The notes: generated from the sequence alone by a model not told the origin. A stretch of 64,000 bases of DNA from Microbacterium laevaniformans (GCF_016907555.1 NZ_JAFBCE010000001.1:1488001-1552000); one strand, 5' to 3'. Numbered from the stretch's first letter, positions 1-9,521 are shown. Program-made: numbers and translations.

Positions 1-172
1 AGGTGCCGCGGGCCGTACTGCTTCCGTGCTGCGAGCCCGCTCAACAGCCGGGATAGGTGTGGCCGGCGACCCTGGCGGCCTCATCTGGACAGCCGGTGAG
101 CACAGACGCCGCGATGACGGGGGCATCGACAGCGGGCGCGCGGGTCTTCACGAGAGCAGGCCCGCGGCGCAC
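1..172. other. No supported gene
   Basis: This stretch lies downstream of xerC. I see no reading frame with a recognisable domain and no clear ribosome-binding site or terminator. Open frames crossing it are GC-rich shadows of xerC. Confidence 0.5.
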
Positions 173-1069
173 TCACGCGCGAGGATGCGCCTGCCGGTAG
201 GCGGCCGCCAGTCGCTCCGCCGAGACATGTGTGTAGATCTGGGTGGTTCCGAGGCTGGCATGACCGAGCATCTCCTGCACGGTGCGCAGGTCGGCGCCGC
301 CGTCGAGCAGATGAGTGGCCGCGGAGTGGCGCAGCGTGTGAGGACCGACGCTCTGCCCGACCGTCGGGGAGACGACGCGCGAGACGACGTCGTAGGCGGA
401 ACGCGCGCCCAGCCGTGCGCCGCGGGCTCCGACGAACAGCGCCGCCGTTCCGGAGCCGCGTCCCACGAGCACGGAACGACCGCGCGCCAGATAGGCGTCG
501 AGAGCGTGAGCGGCAGGAGCGCCGTACGGCACGACACGCTCCTTGCTGCCCTTACCCACGACACGGACCGTGCGGCGCTCGCGATCGATGTCGTCGACAT
601 CCGTCCCGCAGAGTTCGGACACGCGAAGAGCGGAGGCGTAGAGAAGTTCGACGAGCGCGGCGTCCCTCAACGCGATGGCATCGCCGCCGTGCGCGCGCGT
701 CTCGGCATCCGTCAGCACGGCGGTCATGGCGGGCGCGGTCGCCACCTTCGGCAAGGAGCGCCCCCGGCGCGGGGCCACCAGTCGCAGCGCAGGGTCGACC
801 TCGAGGCGCGCCGTCTGCCGAGCCCACGCGAAGAAGCCGCGCACGGCTGCTGTGCGCCGCGCGAGTGTCGCCCGTGCGTCGCCGCGTCGTGTCGCGGTCC
901 ACAGCCATTCCCGCAGATGCTCCAGATCGACATCCGCCAGATCGCGGTCTCCGATCACCGCGACGAGATCGCGCAGATCCCCCGCGTACGCGCGCACCGT
1001 CGCCGCGGACAGCCGCCGTACGTCCGAGAGCTCGCGCGTGTAGGCGTCGGCTGCTTCGGAGAGTCTCAC
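173..1069 (-). CDS. xerC: Tyrosine recombinase XerC
   Basis: Site-specific tyrosine recombinase that resolves chromosome dimers at dif together with XerD. The N-terminal SAM-like core-binding domain covers about residues 1-90. The catalytic domain carries the full set: Arg149 (SALRVSEL), Lys173 (GKGSKERVVP), His244/Arg247 (HTLRHSAATH), His270 (GHASLGTTQ) and nucleophile Tyr279 (IYTHV). I chose the GTG at 1069 because it gives 298 aa, the usual family length. An ATG at 1150, six bases after the dprA stop, would add 27 non-conserved residues. It follows dprA closely, so co-transcription is likely. Confidence 0.93.
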   Translation of the reverse strand: MRLSEAADAYTRELSDVRRLSAATVRAYAGDLRDLVAVIGDRDLADVDLEHLREWLWTATRRGDARATLARRTAAVRGFFAWARQTARLEVDPALRLVAPRRGRSLPKVATAPAMTAVLTDAETRAHGGDAIALRDAALVELLYASALRVSELCGTDVDDIDRERRTVRVVGKGSKERVVPYGAPAAHALDAYLARGRSVLVGRGSGTAALFVGARGARLGARSAYDVVSRVVSPTVGQSVGPHTLRHSAATHLLDGGADLRTVQEMLGHASLGTTQIYTHVSAERLAAAYRQAHPRA

Positions 1070-1156
1070 CAGACCAGCATCCCTCGTCTCGAGGGTGCGC
1101 GGCGGGCGGCACACCGCAGTGCGTGGCTCGTACCGCGGTTCGCATGGCACCGCTCG

Positions 1157-2368
1157 TCACCACAGTCGCGCGGGTCGCGGCTCCGACCGGCGTCGCCATC
1201 CGTCGCCGCTGCGCTCGACACGTCCATCCAGTTCGAGTAGCGCAAGGATCCCGCTCGCCTCAGCGACGGAGAGGCCCGACAGGCGCGCGACCTCCGTGGT
1301 CGCGCGCGCCCGACGACCGCTCAGCGCGTCCAGTACTCGCGTGCGCTCATCGGTACGCCCGCCGTCGCCGGGATCAGGCTCGTCGGCTGTGTCGCCAGAG
1401 ATCCCCAAGAGCTCCCACGCATCGGCGGCGGAGGTCACACAGACCGCGTCCGCCTCGCGCAGGAGCCGGTGGCAGCCGGCGGATGCGGCGCTGGTCACAG
1501 GCCCTGGAACGGCGCCGAGGGCGCGTCCGAGCGCGGCGGCATGGTGAGCGGTGTTCAATGCCCCACTCCGGTGGGCAGCCTCGACGACGATCGTCGCACC
1601 CGCCAACGCTGCGATCACCCTGTTGCGCGCGAGGAAGCGCCACTTGGTCGGCGCTGTGCCGCAGGGCACTTCGGCGAGCACCAGCCCCGACGTCGCGATC
1701 GCCGCGATCAGGTCATCGTGACCGGCCGGGTAGGGCCGGTCCACTCCGCCGGCCAGCACGGCGACCGTTGTGCCGTCGGCGCGCAACGCGCCGCGGTGTG
1801 CCGCTCCGTCGATGCCGTAGGCCGCCCCGGAGACCACGACGACCCCCCTCGCCGCAGAGTCCGCGGCGAGCTCCGTCACGACGTGCGTGCCGTACGCCGT
1901 CGCGGCCCGCGCGCCGACGAGCGCCAGCGTGGCAGAACTCGACAGCGCGCGGACGTCGCCCCGAGCCCACAGACAGACGGGTGCGTGCACACCCAGGTCA
2001 TCGAGCGCGCGCGGCCAGACCTCCTCGCCCGGCACGAGGAGCCGAGCTCCCGCTCGGCGAGCGGCTGCCAGCACACGGTCGACCTCGCCACGGCGGGGCA
2101 GCCATCGGGCGCGCGCAGCACGAACATCCTCCTCGGTCACGCCGGCGCCACCGCCGAGGCCCGATGTGGCTTCGCCCACGGCACGCTCCAGCGCCTCGGC
2201 GGCACCGTAGTGCGCAATCAGCGCACCGGCCGTCCCGTCGCCCGGCTCGACGAGCGTCGACCAGATCGCTGCGGCGTACGCGGTGCGCGCCTCGTCGTCG
2301 GAGACCCCGTCACCGACCAGCCCGCGAAGGGCTGTGCGGGAGACACCGGCGTCAGGCACGAGGCTCAT
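1157..2368 (-). CDS. dprA: DNA-processing protein DprA (Smf)
   Basis: DprA/Smf binds single-stranded DNA and loads RecA during uptake of DNA. The Rossmann-like core is visible as LALVGARAAT, then VVSGAAYGIDGAAHRGAL, TVAVLAGGVDRPYPAGH and RNRVIAALAGATIVVEA, which are classic DprA signatures at about residues 125-275. A winged-helix-like C-terminus follows from about residue 320. The start codon overlaps the comM stop as ATGA, so the two are translationally coupled. The 403 aa length fits actinobacterial DprA, which also occurs in species not known to be competent. Confidence 0.95.
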   Translation of the reverse strand: MSLVPDAGVSRTALRGLVGDGVSDDEARTAYAAAIWSTLVEPGDGTAGALIAHYGAAEALERAVGEATSGLGGGAGVTEEDVRAARARWLPRRGEVDRVLAAARRAGARLLVPGEEVWPRALDDLGVHAPVCLWARGDVRALSSSATLALVGARAATAYGTHVVTELAADSAARGVVVVSGAAYGIDGAAHRGALRADGTTVAVLAGGVDRPYPAGHDDLIAAIATSGLVLAEVPCGTAPTKWRFLARNRVIAALAGATIVVEAAHRSGALNTAHHAAALGRALGAVPGPVTSAASAGCHRLLREADAVCVTSAADAWELLGISGDTADEPDPGDGGRTDERTRVLDALSGRRARATTEVARLSGLSVAEASGILALLELDGRVERSGDGWRRRSEPRPARLW

Positions 2369-3897
2369 AAGCCCACACCCTTCTTGAGGTACAGCGCCCG
2401 TCCGATATCGGCCGCGCGCAACCGATCGTGACCGGCGAGATCAGCGACCGACCAAGCCACTCGCAGCACGCGGTCGTAGCCGCGCAGTGTCAGCGATCCG
2501 CGTTGCAGAGCAGCGTCCAGCGGACGGCGGATGTCAGCATCCGGGGCGAGAGGACCGTTGCGCAGCCAGGGACCGGACGCCTGGGCGTTCGTGGCCCACG
2601 GAGTGGAACGGAGGCGATGGCGGGCGCGCTCGCGCGCGGCACCGACCTGTTCCCGGACCTGCGCCGACGTCGTGGCCCCGGCCGCCGTCCCCGGCTGCGC
2701 GCTCGACACGCGCCGCAGTCCCAGTTCGATGTCGATGCGGTCGCGGAGTGGCCCTGAGAGCTTGCCGAGGTAGCGCCGGATCGCCAGCGAGGGACACGTG
2801 CACTCAGCGGCCGGCACCCCGTAGTTGCCGCACGGGCAGGGGTTGGTTGCGAGAACCAGCTGGAACCGCGCCGGAAACACCGCACGGAAGCCGGCCCGGT
2901 GGATCTCGATCATGCCGGACTCCAGTGGTTGGCGCAGCGCGTCCAGCGCGTGCGGGGCGAACTCGCCGGCCTCATCGAGAAAGAGGACGCCCCCGCTCGC
3001 GCGGGCGATGGCGCCCGGGCGCACGGCGCGACTTCCGCCTCCGATCAACGCCGTCGCGCTCGCGCTGTGATGAGGTGCCTCGAAGGGAGGCGTGCGACAC
3101 AGTGTGTCGACGGGTTCGCCGGCCAGCGACCGCAGCGACGCGGCCTGCACGGCATCCTCGTCATCGAGGCCGGGAAGGATGCCGGGCAATCTCCGCGCCA
3201 GCATCGTCTTGCCGGCTCCGGGCGGGCCGCTCATCAACAGGTGGTGTGCACCCGCGGCGGCCACCGTGAGCGCGTCGACGGCGTCAGCCTGCCCGATGAC
3301 GTCGACGAGATCGGGAACGTCGGCGTGGCCACGAGCGCCGCCCGCAGCCGGGTGCGGAACGGGTTCGAGTGGCACCTCGTCCATGTCGAGGCCGTGCCAG
3401 CGTGCTACGTCGCGGAGGCTGACGGCCCCCAGAACCTCGACTCCTTCGACGAGGGCGGCCTCCTCCCGGTTCGCGAAGGGTACGACCGCCTTGCGGATCC
3501 CCATCCGGGCCGCGGCCGCCACCGCCGGCAGCACGCCGGGGACGGGCCGCAGCCGGCCGTCGAGTCCGAGTTCACCGATGTGCGCCGTCTGCGCGAGCGA
3601 GTCGCGATCGAGGGCGTGCTCGGTCGCGAGCGCGGCGATCGCGATCGCGACATCGAGGGCGGAGCCCTGTTTGGGAAGATTCGCCGGTGAGAGGTTGACG
3701 GTGAGTTTGCGCCGCGGCAGCGGCAGCTCGCTGTTGGCGCAGGCGTTGTGCACCCGTTGATGTGCCTCGCCGATCGCCTTGTCGGCGAGCCCGATGATGA
3801 CGAAGGCCGGCGTCTGACTCGACAGGTCTGCCTCGACCTCGATGAGATCGCCGTGCAGCCCCGTCAGCACCACCGCCCACGTCCTGCCGACCGTCAT
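2365..3897 (-). CDS. YifB/ComM-family Mg-chelatase-like AAA+ ATPase
   Basis: AAA+ ATPase of the ComM/YifB family; ComM of naturally competent bacteria is a helicase-like factor that helps integrate incoming DNA. The N-terminal domain starts MTVGRTWAVVLTGL. The central chelatase-like domain has Walker A (SGPPGAGKTMLARRLPGIL) and Walker B (GGVLFLDEAGEF), and a CPCGNYG cysteine cluster follows. The ATG at 3897 overlaps the yraN stop as ATGA and gives 510 aa, the normal family length; longer upstream frames run in the wrong frame of yraN. It sits between yraN and dprA, a common bacterial arrangement. Confidence 0.93.
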   Translation of the reverse strand: MTVGRTWAVVLTGLHGDLIEVEADLSSQTPAFVIIGLADKAIGEAHQRVHNACANSELPLPRRKLTVNLSPANLPKQGSALDVAIAIAALATEHALDRDSLAQTAHIGELGLDGRLRPVPGVLPAVAAAARMGIRKAVVPFANREEAALVEGVEVLGAVSLRDVARWHGLDMDEVPLEPVPHPAAGGARGHADVPDLVDVIGQADAVDALTVAAAGAHHLLMSGPPGAGKTMLARRLPGILPGLDDEDAVQAASLRSLAGEPVDTLCRTPPFEAPHHSASATALIGGGSRAVRPGAIARASGGVLFLDEAGEFAPHALDALRQPLESGMIEIHRAGFRAVFPARFQLVLATNPCPCGNYGVPAAECTCPSLAIRRYLGKLSGPLRDRIDIELGLRRVSSAQPGTAAGATTSAQVREQVGAARERARHRLRSTPWATNAQASGPWLRNGPLAPDADIRRPLDAALQRGSLTLRGYDRVLRVAWSVADLAGHDRLRAADIGRALYLKKGVGL

Positions 3898-4256
3898 CGC
3901 ACATCCTCGAGGTGCTCGATGCGCGCCGTCGCGGTGTCGCGGCCCGTGACACCGATGATGTCGACGCGGAGGCGGCGACCACGGGCGGCGGCGGGGTGCG
4001 CCGCCGCCCACGTCGTGGACAGACGCCACAGACGGGCGCGCTTTTGCGCATCGACGGCCTCGAACGGGTGGCCGTACGCGTCGGAACGTCGAGACTTCAC
4101 CTCGACGATGACGACCTCCTCGCCGCGCAGGGCGACGATGTCGATCTCTCCGAACGCGCAACGCCAGTTGCGGGCGAGGACCGTGTACCCCGCCTCGCTC
4201 AGATACTGCGCCGCTCTCTGCTCCCCCGACCGTCCACGCTCGTCCTTGGCTGCCAT
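3894..4256 (-). CDS. YraN/UPF0102 family endonuclease-fold protein
   Basis: Small protein (120 aa) of the YraN/UPF0102 family, which has a restriction-endonuclease-like fold. The motif order GEQRAAQYL, ARNWRCAFGEIDIV and VIVEVKSRRSDAYG shows the E..D..ExK pattern of that fold. The function of the family is not firmly established. The ATG at 4256 gives the usual N-terminus (MAAKDERGRSG). It heads the yraN-comM-dprA-xerC run and overlaps comM by four bases. Confidence 0.88.
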   Translation of the reverse strand: MAAKDERGRSGEQRAAQYLSEAGYTVLARNWRCAFGEIDIVALRGEEVVIVEVKSRRSDAYGHPFEAVDAQKRARLWRLSTTWAAAHPAAARGRRLRVDIIGVTGRDTATARIEHLEDVR

Positions 4257-4368
4257 GGAAGAGAGCGTGCCCCCGCTTCGACCGCGCATCGTGCCATGTC
4301 AGCCAGTCGGTGGACAGGCCCGCTCAACGGTGCGGTGGGGAGGAAGAGTCGACGTGCAGGTGGAGAGG

Positions 4369-4692
4369 TCAGGAGTCGAGGGCGAGCTCGTCAGGAAGCT
4401 GGAAGTCCCTGCGCTGCATCTCCTCGACGTTCACGTCCTTGAACGTGAGCACGCGCACCGACTTCACGAAGCGGTCCGCGCGGTAGATGTCCCACACCCA
4501 GACGTCGGTCATCGAGATCTCGAAATAGAAGTCGTGCTCGGTGTCGCGACGCACGACGTTCACGTCGTTCGCGAGGTAGAAGCGTCGCTCCGTCTCGATC
4601 ACGTAAGCGAACTGCGACACGACATCGCGATACTCCTTGTACAGCGCCAGCTCGAGTTCGCGGTCGTAGTCGTCAAAGCCCTCGTCGTCCAT
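4369..4692 (-). CDS. DUF2469 family protein
   Basis: Short acidic protein (107 aa) that matches my recollection of the actinobacterial DUF2469 family, usually found next to rnhB and yraN as here. It is rich in Asp, Glu and aromatic residues (LALYKEYRDVVSQFAYV, DVWVWDIYRADRFVKSVRV) and has no signal peptide or membrane segment. Function unknown. A possible -10 (TAGGAT) lies nine bases before the ATG on the coding strand, so the 5' leader may be very short. Confidence 0.88.
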   Translation of the reverse strand: MDDEGFDDYDRELELALYKEYRDVVSQFAYVIETERRFYLANDVNVVRRDTEHDFYFEISMTDVWVWDIYRADRFVKSVRVLTFKDVNVEEMQRRDFQLPDELALDS

Positions 4693-4723
4693 GGTGGTCC
4701 CATCCTATGCGGCCGGAGGAGCC

Positions 4724-4747
4724 GAGCGGATGCCGCCGCATCCGCTC
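4724..4747 (-). terminator. Hairpin at end of rnhB
   Basis: A perfect 10-bp stem (GAGCGGATGC / GCATCCGCTC) with a four-base loop overlaps the rnhB stop codon region. No U-tract is visible, so it is a weak intrinsic terminator at best, separating rnhB from DUF2469. Confidence 0.5.
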
Positions 4748-5405
4748 AGAACAGTGTGGGAGCGTCGGCGATGGCCCACGACGCCCGGTGATGGGGGCTC
4801 AGACCGTGCGAACGGATCGCGCTGCGGTGCTCGAGGCTGGCGTAGCCCTTGTTGCGCTCCCAGAGATAGACCGGGTGCTCTTCGTGCAGGCGCATCATCA
4901 GGTCGTCGCGGGCGACCTTCGCCACGACCGAGGCGGCGGCGGCCGATGCGCAGTCGCGGTCGGCTTTGATGATCGGATGCACGCGCAGACCCGACCCGCC
5001 TGAGGCGGTGATGTAGTCGTGATTGCCGTCGAGAATGACGATCGCGTCGTCGGGGACGAAGCCCTGTGCGCGTAGCTCGCCGAGTGCACGCAGGGCCGCC
5101 AGGCCCAGCGCCCGCATGATCCCGACCTCGTCGATCTCGGCGGAACTCGCCCAGCCGACCGCGGAGGCGTCGAGCCAGGCGGCGGCTCGTGCGGCGACAT
5201 CGTGCCGACGATGCGCGGCCACGAGCTTCGAATCGCGCAGCCCCTCCGGAATCCGCCGTCGGGCCGCCGCCGGTCCGAGCGCCGCGGCTCCGACGGCGAC
5301 GGGGCCCGCGAGCGCACCCCGGCCGACTTCGTCGCACGCGATGACGATCTCGTGTTCGCGCAGCAGGCGCCGCTCGACGGTCAGCCGCGGCGTGACGACA
5401 CTCAT
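4746..5405 (-). CDS. rnhB: Ribonuclease HII
   Basis: RNase HII cleaves RNA in RNA/DNA hybrids and incises at single ribonucleotides. The N-terminal signature IACDEVGRGALAGPVAVGA has the DEXGRG active site, followed by LRDSKLV, a central AIVILDGNHDY and the acidic HPIIKADRDCASAAAASVVAKVARD block. The start at 5405 (MSVVTPRLTVERRL) overlaps the lepB stop as ATGA, giving 219 aa; a longer upstream frame would run through lepB. Confidence 0.95.
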   Translation of the reverse strand: MSVVTPRLTVERRLLREHEIVIACDEVGRGALAGPVAVGAAALGPAAARRRIPEGLRDSKLVAAHRRHDVAARAAAWLDASAVGWASSAEIDEVGIMRALGLAALRALGELRAQGFVPDDAIVILDGNHDYITASGGSGLRVHPIIKADRDCASAAAASVVAKVARDDLMMRLHEEHPVYLWERNKGYASLEHRSAIRSHGLSPHHRASWAIADAPTLF

Positions 5406-6154
5406 CCGGCGCCGGGGGCCGGCACCCCCGCGAAGACGGCATGGTGCCCGTCGATGGTGCCGAAGCGGTCGAACGGCCACGTGATGAGAAAAGCGCGCCC
5501 GACGACGTTGCCCAACGGCACGAACCCCTTGTTGGGCTGATCCATGTTGTAGCGCGAGTCGCGGGAGTGGTCGCGGTTGTCGCCCATCACCCAGAGCGAG
5601 TTCTGCGGTACGACGACATCGAACGGTACCGGCTGCGGCGCGCTCTGGCCGGGAGCCAGATTCAGGTAGGGGGTCTCATCGATCGGTGTCCCGTTGACCG
5701 TGACCTGACCGATCGCGTTGCAGCAGACGACGTGATCGCCGCCCACGCCGATGATCCGCTTGATGAGGTGCTCATCGCTATCCGAGGCGGTGATGCCGAC
5801 GAGTGAAAGCAGCCAATCGGCGGCCTGCGCCAGGGGCGGCTGGGCGGGGGTCGCCGGCGCCGGCGGCAGCCATCCGCCGGGATCGCGGAAGACGACGACG
5901 TCACCGCGCTGGTACCCCCCGAAACGCGGCGTGAGCTCGTCGACGAGGATCCTGTCCTTGATGAGCAGCGTCTGTTCCATCGAGCCCGACGGAATGTAGA
6001 AGGAGCGCACCAGGAAGGTCTTGATGACGAACGAGACGACCACCGCGATCACCACGATCACCAGCACGTCGCGCAGAAGCAGCCAGACGCCGCGGCGTCG
6101 GCGCTGACGGGAGGGAAGCACCGTATCCGGGGCCGTTGTGTTGTCCGAGCTCAT
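5402..6154 (-). CDS. lepB: Signal peptidase I
   Basis: Membrane serine protease that removes signal peptides after Sec/Tat export. It has one N-terminal membrane anchor (VWLLLRDVLVIVVIAVVVSF, about residues 24-43). The catalytic Ser is in IPSGSMEQTL, the catalytic Lys in LIKRIIGVGGD, and the conserved GDNRDHSRDSR box is near the C-terminus. The ATG at 6154 gives 250 aa. It is coupled to rnhB by ATGA and sits after rplS, separated by a terminator, as in many Gram-positives. Confidence 0.94.
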   Translation of the reverse strand: MSSDNTTAPDTVLPSRQRRRRGVWLLLRDVLVIVVIAVVVSFVIKTFLVRSFYIPSGSMEQTLLIKDRILVDELTPRFGGYQRGDVVVFRDPGGWLPPAPATPAQPPLAQAADWLLSLVGITASDSDEHLIKRIIGVGGDHVVCCNAIGQVTVNGTPIDETPYLNLAPGQSAPQPVPFDVVVPQNSLWVMGDNRDHSRDSRYNMDQPNKGFVPLGNVVGRAFLITWPFDRFGTIDGHHAVFAGVPAPGAG

Positions 6155-6265
6155 GCCTGTCTTTCTTCGGTCCCGGCACCCGTCTGTGCCGTCTCTCAAG
6201 GGTCGCACATGCCGGCTGTGCGCAGCGCGCATCCGACGGGATGCGCCGTGGCGTGCGGACGACAG

Positions 6266-6293
6266 ATGCCCCGGACCGCAGGGTCCGGGGCAT
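6266..6293 (-). terminator. Terminator after rplS
   Basis: A perfect 12-bp GC-rich stem (ATGCCCCGGACC / GGTCCGGGGCAT) with a four-base loop lies 16 bases downstream of the rplS stop, between rplS and lepB. Confidence 0.75.
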
Positions 6294-6309
6294 CCGAGGC
6301 GAGAGCGCG

Positions 6310-6657
6310 TCAGCGGTCGCGCTTCTCCTTGATCTTGGCCTTCTTGCCGCGGAGGTTCCGCAGGTAGTAGAGCTTCGCGCGGCGGACGTCGCCACGGGTG
6401 ACGACCTCGATGTGGTCGATCGTCGGGCTGTGCACCGGGAACGTGCGCTCCACGCCCACCTGGAAGCTGATCTTGCGGACCGTGAAGGTCTCGCGAACGC
6501 CGTCTCCCGAGCGGCCGATGACGACGCCCTGGAAGACCTGGATACGGGAACGGTTGCCCTCGGTGATGTTGACGTGCACCTTGACGGTGTCGCCGGGGGC
6601 GAAGACGGGGATGTCGCTGCGCAGCGAAGCCGCATCGACGGCGTCGAGAATCTGCAT
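6310..6657 (-). CDS. rplS: 50S ribosomal protein L19
   Basis: L19 lies at the 30S-50S interface. The sequence from [19 protein letters not shown] to the basic end [12 protein letters not shown] is typical and 115 aa is normal. The conserved [27 protein letters not shown] and [17 protein letters not shown] blocks are all present. The ATG at 6657 is preceded by AGGAAG. The gene appears to be transcribed alone, ending at the hairpin at 6266-6293. Confidence 0.97.
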   Translation of the reverse strand: MQILDAVDAASLRSDIPVFAPGDTVKVHVNITEGNRSRIQVFQGVVIGRSGDGVRETFTVRKISFQVGVERTFPVHSPTIDHIEVVTRGDVRRAKLYYLRNLRGKKAKIKEKRDR

Positions 6658-6825
6658 GATCGTCACTTCCTGCGACCGCCACAGGTCGATCGCGAGATGG
6701 GGATTGGGAAAGGTATCGTGTGCCCGAGGCATCCGTTGCCGGCGCCGTACTCCCCTGAGGCAGAGCCTGTTCAGGGCACAAACAGCCATTCTGCCATGGA
6801 TGACGAGCGCATCAAAACCGGCGTC

Positions 6826-7320
6826 TCACGATCCGGGCGGCGTGTTCTCGCGGATGACGATGATCTCCTCGGGATTCGACCCACCCGTGTGCTCAGGGCG
6901 CGCGGGCGGCACGTAGCCCACCCCGCTGGCAGTGCGCAGGATCGAGACGCTCGGCCCCGTCTCGCGCCACAGCTGCCGCAGCGCCGACGACAGTGCGACG
7001 ACACCGAGGACGATGGTCACGGCCAGCGTGGGCCACCACCACCGACCGTCGAAGATGCCCAGCGCGACGACGAGCACATGCCAGGCTCCGATGAGGCCGG
7101 CATCCGTCCACGAGACGGCACGTTCGGCGCGGACGGTTCCGCGGGCGCGCACGAGCAGAGCGAGCACCAGCTGCCAGACGAAGACGATCGGCGCCGACAG
7201 CAGAACCCACAGCAGCGCCCAGGGACTGGCGCCGAAGACGATCCAGCCGACGACGAGCCACAACGGCAGCACGAACGCCGCCGGAATCAGCCACCGGAAG
7301 AACGTCTGACGCAGCCACAT
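6826..7320 (-). CDS. Small integral membrane protein, unknown function
   Basis: I do not recognise this 164-aa protein. It has several hydrophobic segments (WLIPAAFVLPLWLVVGWIVF, ALLWVLLSAPIVFVWQLVLALLV, IGAWHVLVVALGIF, WWPTLAVTIVLGVVAL), so four membrane spans are likely, and a polar C-terminal tail of about 40 residues. The ATG at 7320 is preceded by TAGCAT seven bases upstream, so the transcript may be leaderless, and the same ~50-bp region feeds the divergent map gene. Confidence 0.75.
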   Translation of the reverse strand: MWLRQTFFRWLIPAAFVLPLWLVVGWIVFGASPWALLWVLLSAPIVFVWQLVLALLVRARGTVRAERAVSWTDAGLIGAWHVLVVALGIFDGRWWWPTLAVTIVLGVVALSSALRQLWRETGPSVSILRTASGVGYVPPARPEHTGGSNPEEIIVIRENTPPGS

Positions 7321-7372
7321 ACCTTCGATGCTACGCCGGTCAGACAGAATGGATCCTGACGAAAGGATCACG

Positions 7373-8155
7373 ATGATCGAACTGCGCACTCCCGCCGAGA
7401 TCGAGGCGATGCGTCCCGCGGGGCGATTCGTCGCAGAGACTCTGGCGACGCTGCGGGACGAGACGAAGGTGGGCACCAATCTGCTGACCATCGATCGCCG
7501 TGCGCACGACCTGATCCGGCGGGCAGGCGCTGAATCGTGCTACATCGACTACCACCCCTCGTTCGGCGCGAGCCCCTTCGGAAAGGTGATCTGCACGTCG
7601 GTCAACGATGCCGTGCTGCACGGCCTGCCGTACGACTACGCGCTGCGCGACGGCGACCTGGTGACGTTGGACTTCGCCGTCGCCGTCGACGGCTGGGTCG
7701 CCGACTCGGCCGTCTCGTTCATCGTCGGGACGCCTCGCGACGAGGACCTCGCCCTCATCGACACGACACAGCGCGCCCTGGATGCCGCGATCGGCGCCGC
7801 CACCACGGAGGGGCGGATCGGGGACATCTCGCACGCCATCGCCGAGGTCGCGCACGCCGACGGGTACCAGATCAACACCGACTTCGGCGGCCACGGCGTC
7901 GGACGCACGATGCACGGCGACCCGCACGTCCCCAACGACGGCAAGCCGGGTCGCGGCTACCCTCTGCGTCCGGGTCTCGTGCTGGCCCTCGAACCCTGGT
8001 TCCTGCAGACCACCGACGAGCTCGTCACCGACCCGGACGGCTGGACGCTGCGCAGCGCCGACGGTTCACGCGGCGCGCACGCCGAGCACACCGTCGCGAT
8101 CACCGCCGACGGTCCGATCATCCTCACCGATCGTTCGTTCCTCGGCGTCGACTGA
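7373..8155 (+). CDS. map: Type I methionine aminopeptidase
   Basis: Cytosolic metalloprotease that removes the initiator Met from new proteins. The five metal ligands can be placed: Asp in LVTLDFAVAVDGW, Asp in WVADSAVSF, His in GGHGVGRTMH, Glu in LALEPWFLQ and Glu in AEHTVAI. The start at 7373 (MIELRTPAEIEAMR) has a GAAAGGA ribosome-binding site and gives 260 aa. Elsewhere in actinobacteria map often sits in the ribosomal-protein operon; here it stands alone. Confidence 0.95.
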   Translation: MIELRTPAEIEAMRPAGRFVAETLATLRDETKVGTNLLTIDRRAHDLIRRAGAESCYIDYHPSFGASPFGKVICTSVNDAVLHGLPYDYALRDGDLVTLDFAVAVDGWVADSAVSFIVGTPRDEDLALIDTTQRALDAAIGAATTEGRIGDISHAIAEVAHADGYQINTDFGGHGVGRTMHGDPHVPNDGKPGRGYPLRPGLVLALEPWFLQTTDELVTDPDGWTLRSADGSRGAHAEHTVAITADGPIILTDRSFLGVD

Positions 8156-8193
8156 GGCCGCCGGTGGCGGCGCGGCCGCCGGTGGGGACGCGG

Positions 8194-8886
8194 TCAGTCC
8201 GGGAGAAGATCCGGCCGTCTCGCGCGGGTGCGCTCGATCTGCTGCTCTCGGCGCCAGTCGGCGACACGGCCGTGATGGCCCGAGAGCAACACGTCCGGAA
8301 CGTCGTACCCGCGCCACGCCGCGGGCTTCGTGAAGGAGGGGTACTCCAGCAGGCCGTCTTCGTGGGACTCCTCGATGAGGCTCTCGGGATTGCCGACGAC
8401 GCCGGGAATCAGGCGGCCGACGGCCTCGATCATCGCCATCGCCGCCACCTCGCCGCCGTTGAGGACGTAGTCTCCGATGCTGGTCAGACTGACCTCGCCC
8501 AGAGTCGCCGCGTACGAGAACACCCGCTCGTCGATGCCTTCGTAGCGGCCGCATCCGAAGACGAGATGCTCTCCGCTGGCCGCCCAGGAGCGCGCCGCCG
8601 CCTGTGTGAAGACCGCACCCGCGGGCGAGGGAAAGACGAACCGAATCGGCTCGGTGGCGTCTGCGGCGATGGCGTCCAGCGCCTGCCCCCAAGGCTCGGG
8701 CTTCATCACCATGCCCGCGCCCCCGCCGTACGGTGTGTCGTCGACCGTGCGATGGCGGTCATGCGTGAAGTCCCGCAGGTCGTGGACACGCACGTCGAGG
8801 ATGCCCGCATCGCGGGCGCGCCCGAGAAGCGAGACCTCCAGGACGTCGAAGAATGCGGGAAAGATCGTGACGACGTCGATCCGCAC
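8194..8886 (-). CDS. trmD: tRNA (guanine-N1)-methyltransferase
   Basis: TrmD methylates G37 of tRNAs next to the anticodon, preventing frameshifts. It starts [13 protein letters not shown], has the [13 protein letters not shown] loop, [13 protein letters not shown] and the [15 protein letters not shown] knot region that binds S-adenosylmethionine, so all hallmarks are present. The GTG at 8886 is one base past the rimM stop and gives 230 aa. It is last in rpsP-khpA-rimM-trmD, a classic conserved operon. Confidence 0.95.
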   Translation of the reverse strand: MRIDVVTIFPAFFDVLEVSLLGRARDAGILDVRVHDLRDFTHDRHRTVDDTPYGGGAGMVMKPEPWGQALDAIAADATEPIRFVFPSPAGAVFTQAAARSWAASGEHLVFGCGRYEGIDERVFSYAATLGEVSLTSIGDYVLNGGEVAAMAMIEAVGRLIPGVVGNPESLIEESHEDGLLEYPSFTKPAAWRGYDVPDVLLSGHHGRVADWRREQQIERTRARRPDLLPD

Positions 8887-8887
8887 G

Positions 8888-9520
8888 TCAGACCTCGGAG
8901 TCGGCGGCGGGGGGATCCGCGTCGTCGTCATCCTCATCCGACGTCGACGGCTCACGATCGTCGCCATCGCCGGGCAGCTCCTCGAAGAGTCCGGCGGGCG
9001 GGGTGACGGTCACGGTTCCCGCGGCGACATCGACGTCGGGCACGATGGCCGAGACGAAGGGGACGAGGATCTCGGCCTCCGCTTCGTGCGTGCGCACGAC
9101 GAGGAGATCCTGCGCAGGAAGGTGGTCGACGCGAACGACTCGGCCGACATCGGTGCCATCTCGCAGTACGGTGAGGCCCACCAACTGGTGGTCGTACCAG
9201 GCGTCCTCCTCTGCGGAGGGGTTCTCGTCCTGATCGACCCACAGGATCGCGCGCACCATGCTCTCGGCGGCCGTGCGGTCCTCGACATCTTCGAAGAAGA
9301 CGACCGGGTGGGAGTTCATCCACCGGAACTCGCGCACGGTGACGGTCTTGCCGTGCCACGGCGACGATTCCGGCACCTGAAGCGTGAAGACAGCTCCGGG
9401 CACGAAACGGCCGTCGGGATCGTCGGTGTAGAGCTCGAGCTTGAAGGCGCCCTTCAGGCCATGGGCCTTCACGAGACGCCCGACGCGCAGTTGGGTGCGC
9501 GCTGGTCCTGCAGCAGCCAT
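8888..9520 (-). CDS. rimM: Ribosome maturation factor RimM
   Basis: RimM helps assemble the 30S head by binding ribosomal protein S19. The N-terminal [22 protein letters not shown] motif and the PRC-barrel region ([32 protein letters not shown]) are clear. The last 25 residues form an acidic tail rich in Asp and Glu that is probably disordered. The ATG at 9520 falls one base after the khpA stop, and trmD starts one base after the rimM stop. Confidence 0.94.
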   Translation of the reverse strand: MAAAGPARTQLRVGRLVKAHGLKGAFKLELYTDDPDGRFVPGAVFTLQVPESSPWHGKTVTVREFRWMNSHPVVFFEDVEDRTAAESMVRAILWVDQDENPSAEEDAWYDHQLVGLTVLRDGTDVGRVVRVDHLPAQDLLVVRTHEAEAEILVPFVSAIVPDVDVAAGTVTVTPPAGLFEELPGDGDDREPSTSDEDDDDADPPAADSEV

Positions 9521-9521
9521 C

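Noticed and set aside
26..1240. Long open frame on the plus strand opposite xerC/dprA
   Set aside because: Arg/His-rich shadow of xerC with no domain; typical in high-G+C DNA.
3898..4161. Longer comM start at 4161
   Set aside because: The extra 88 residues are Arg-rich shadow of yraN; the ATG at 3897 overlaps the yraN stop in the usual way.
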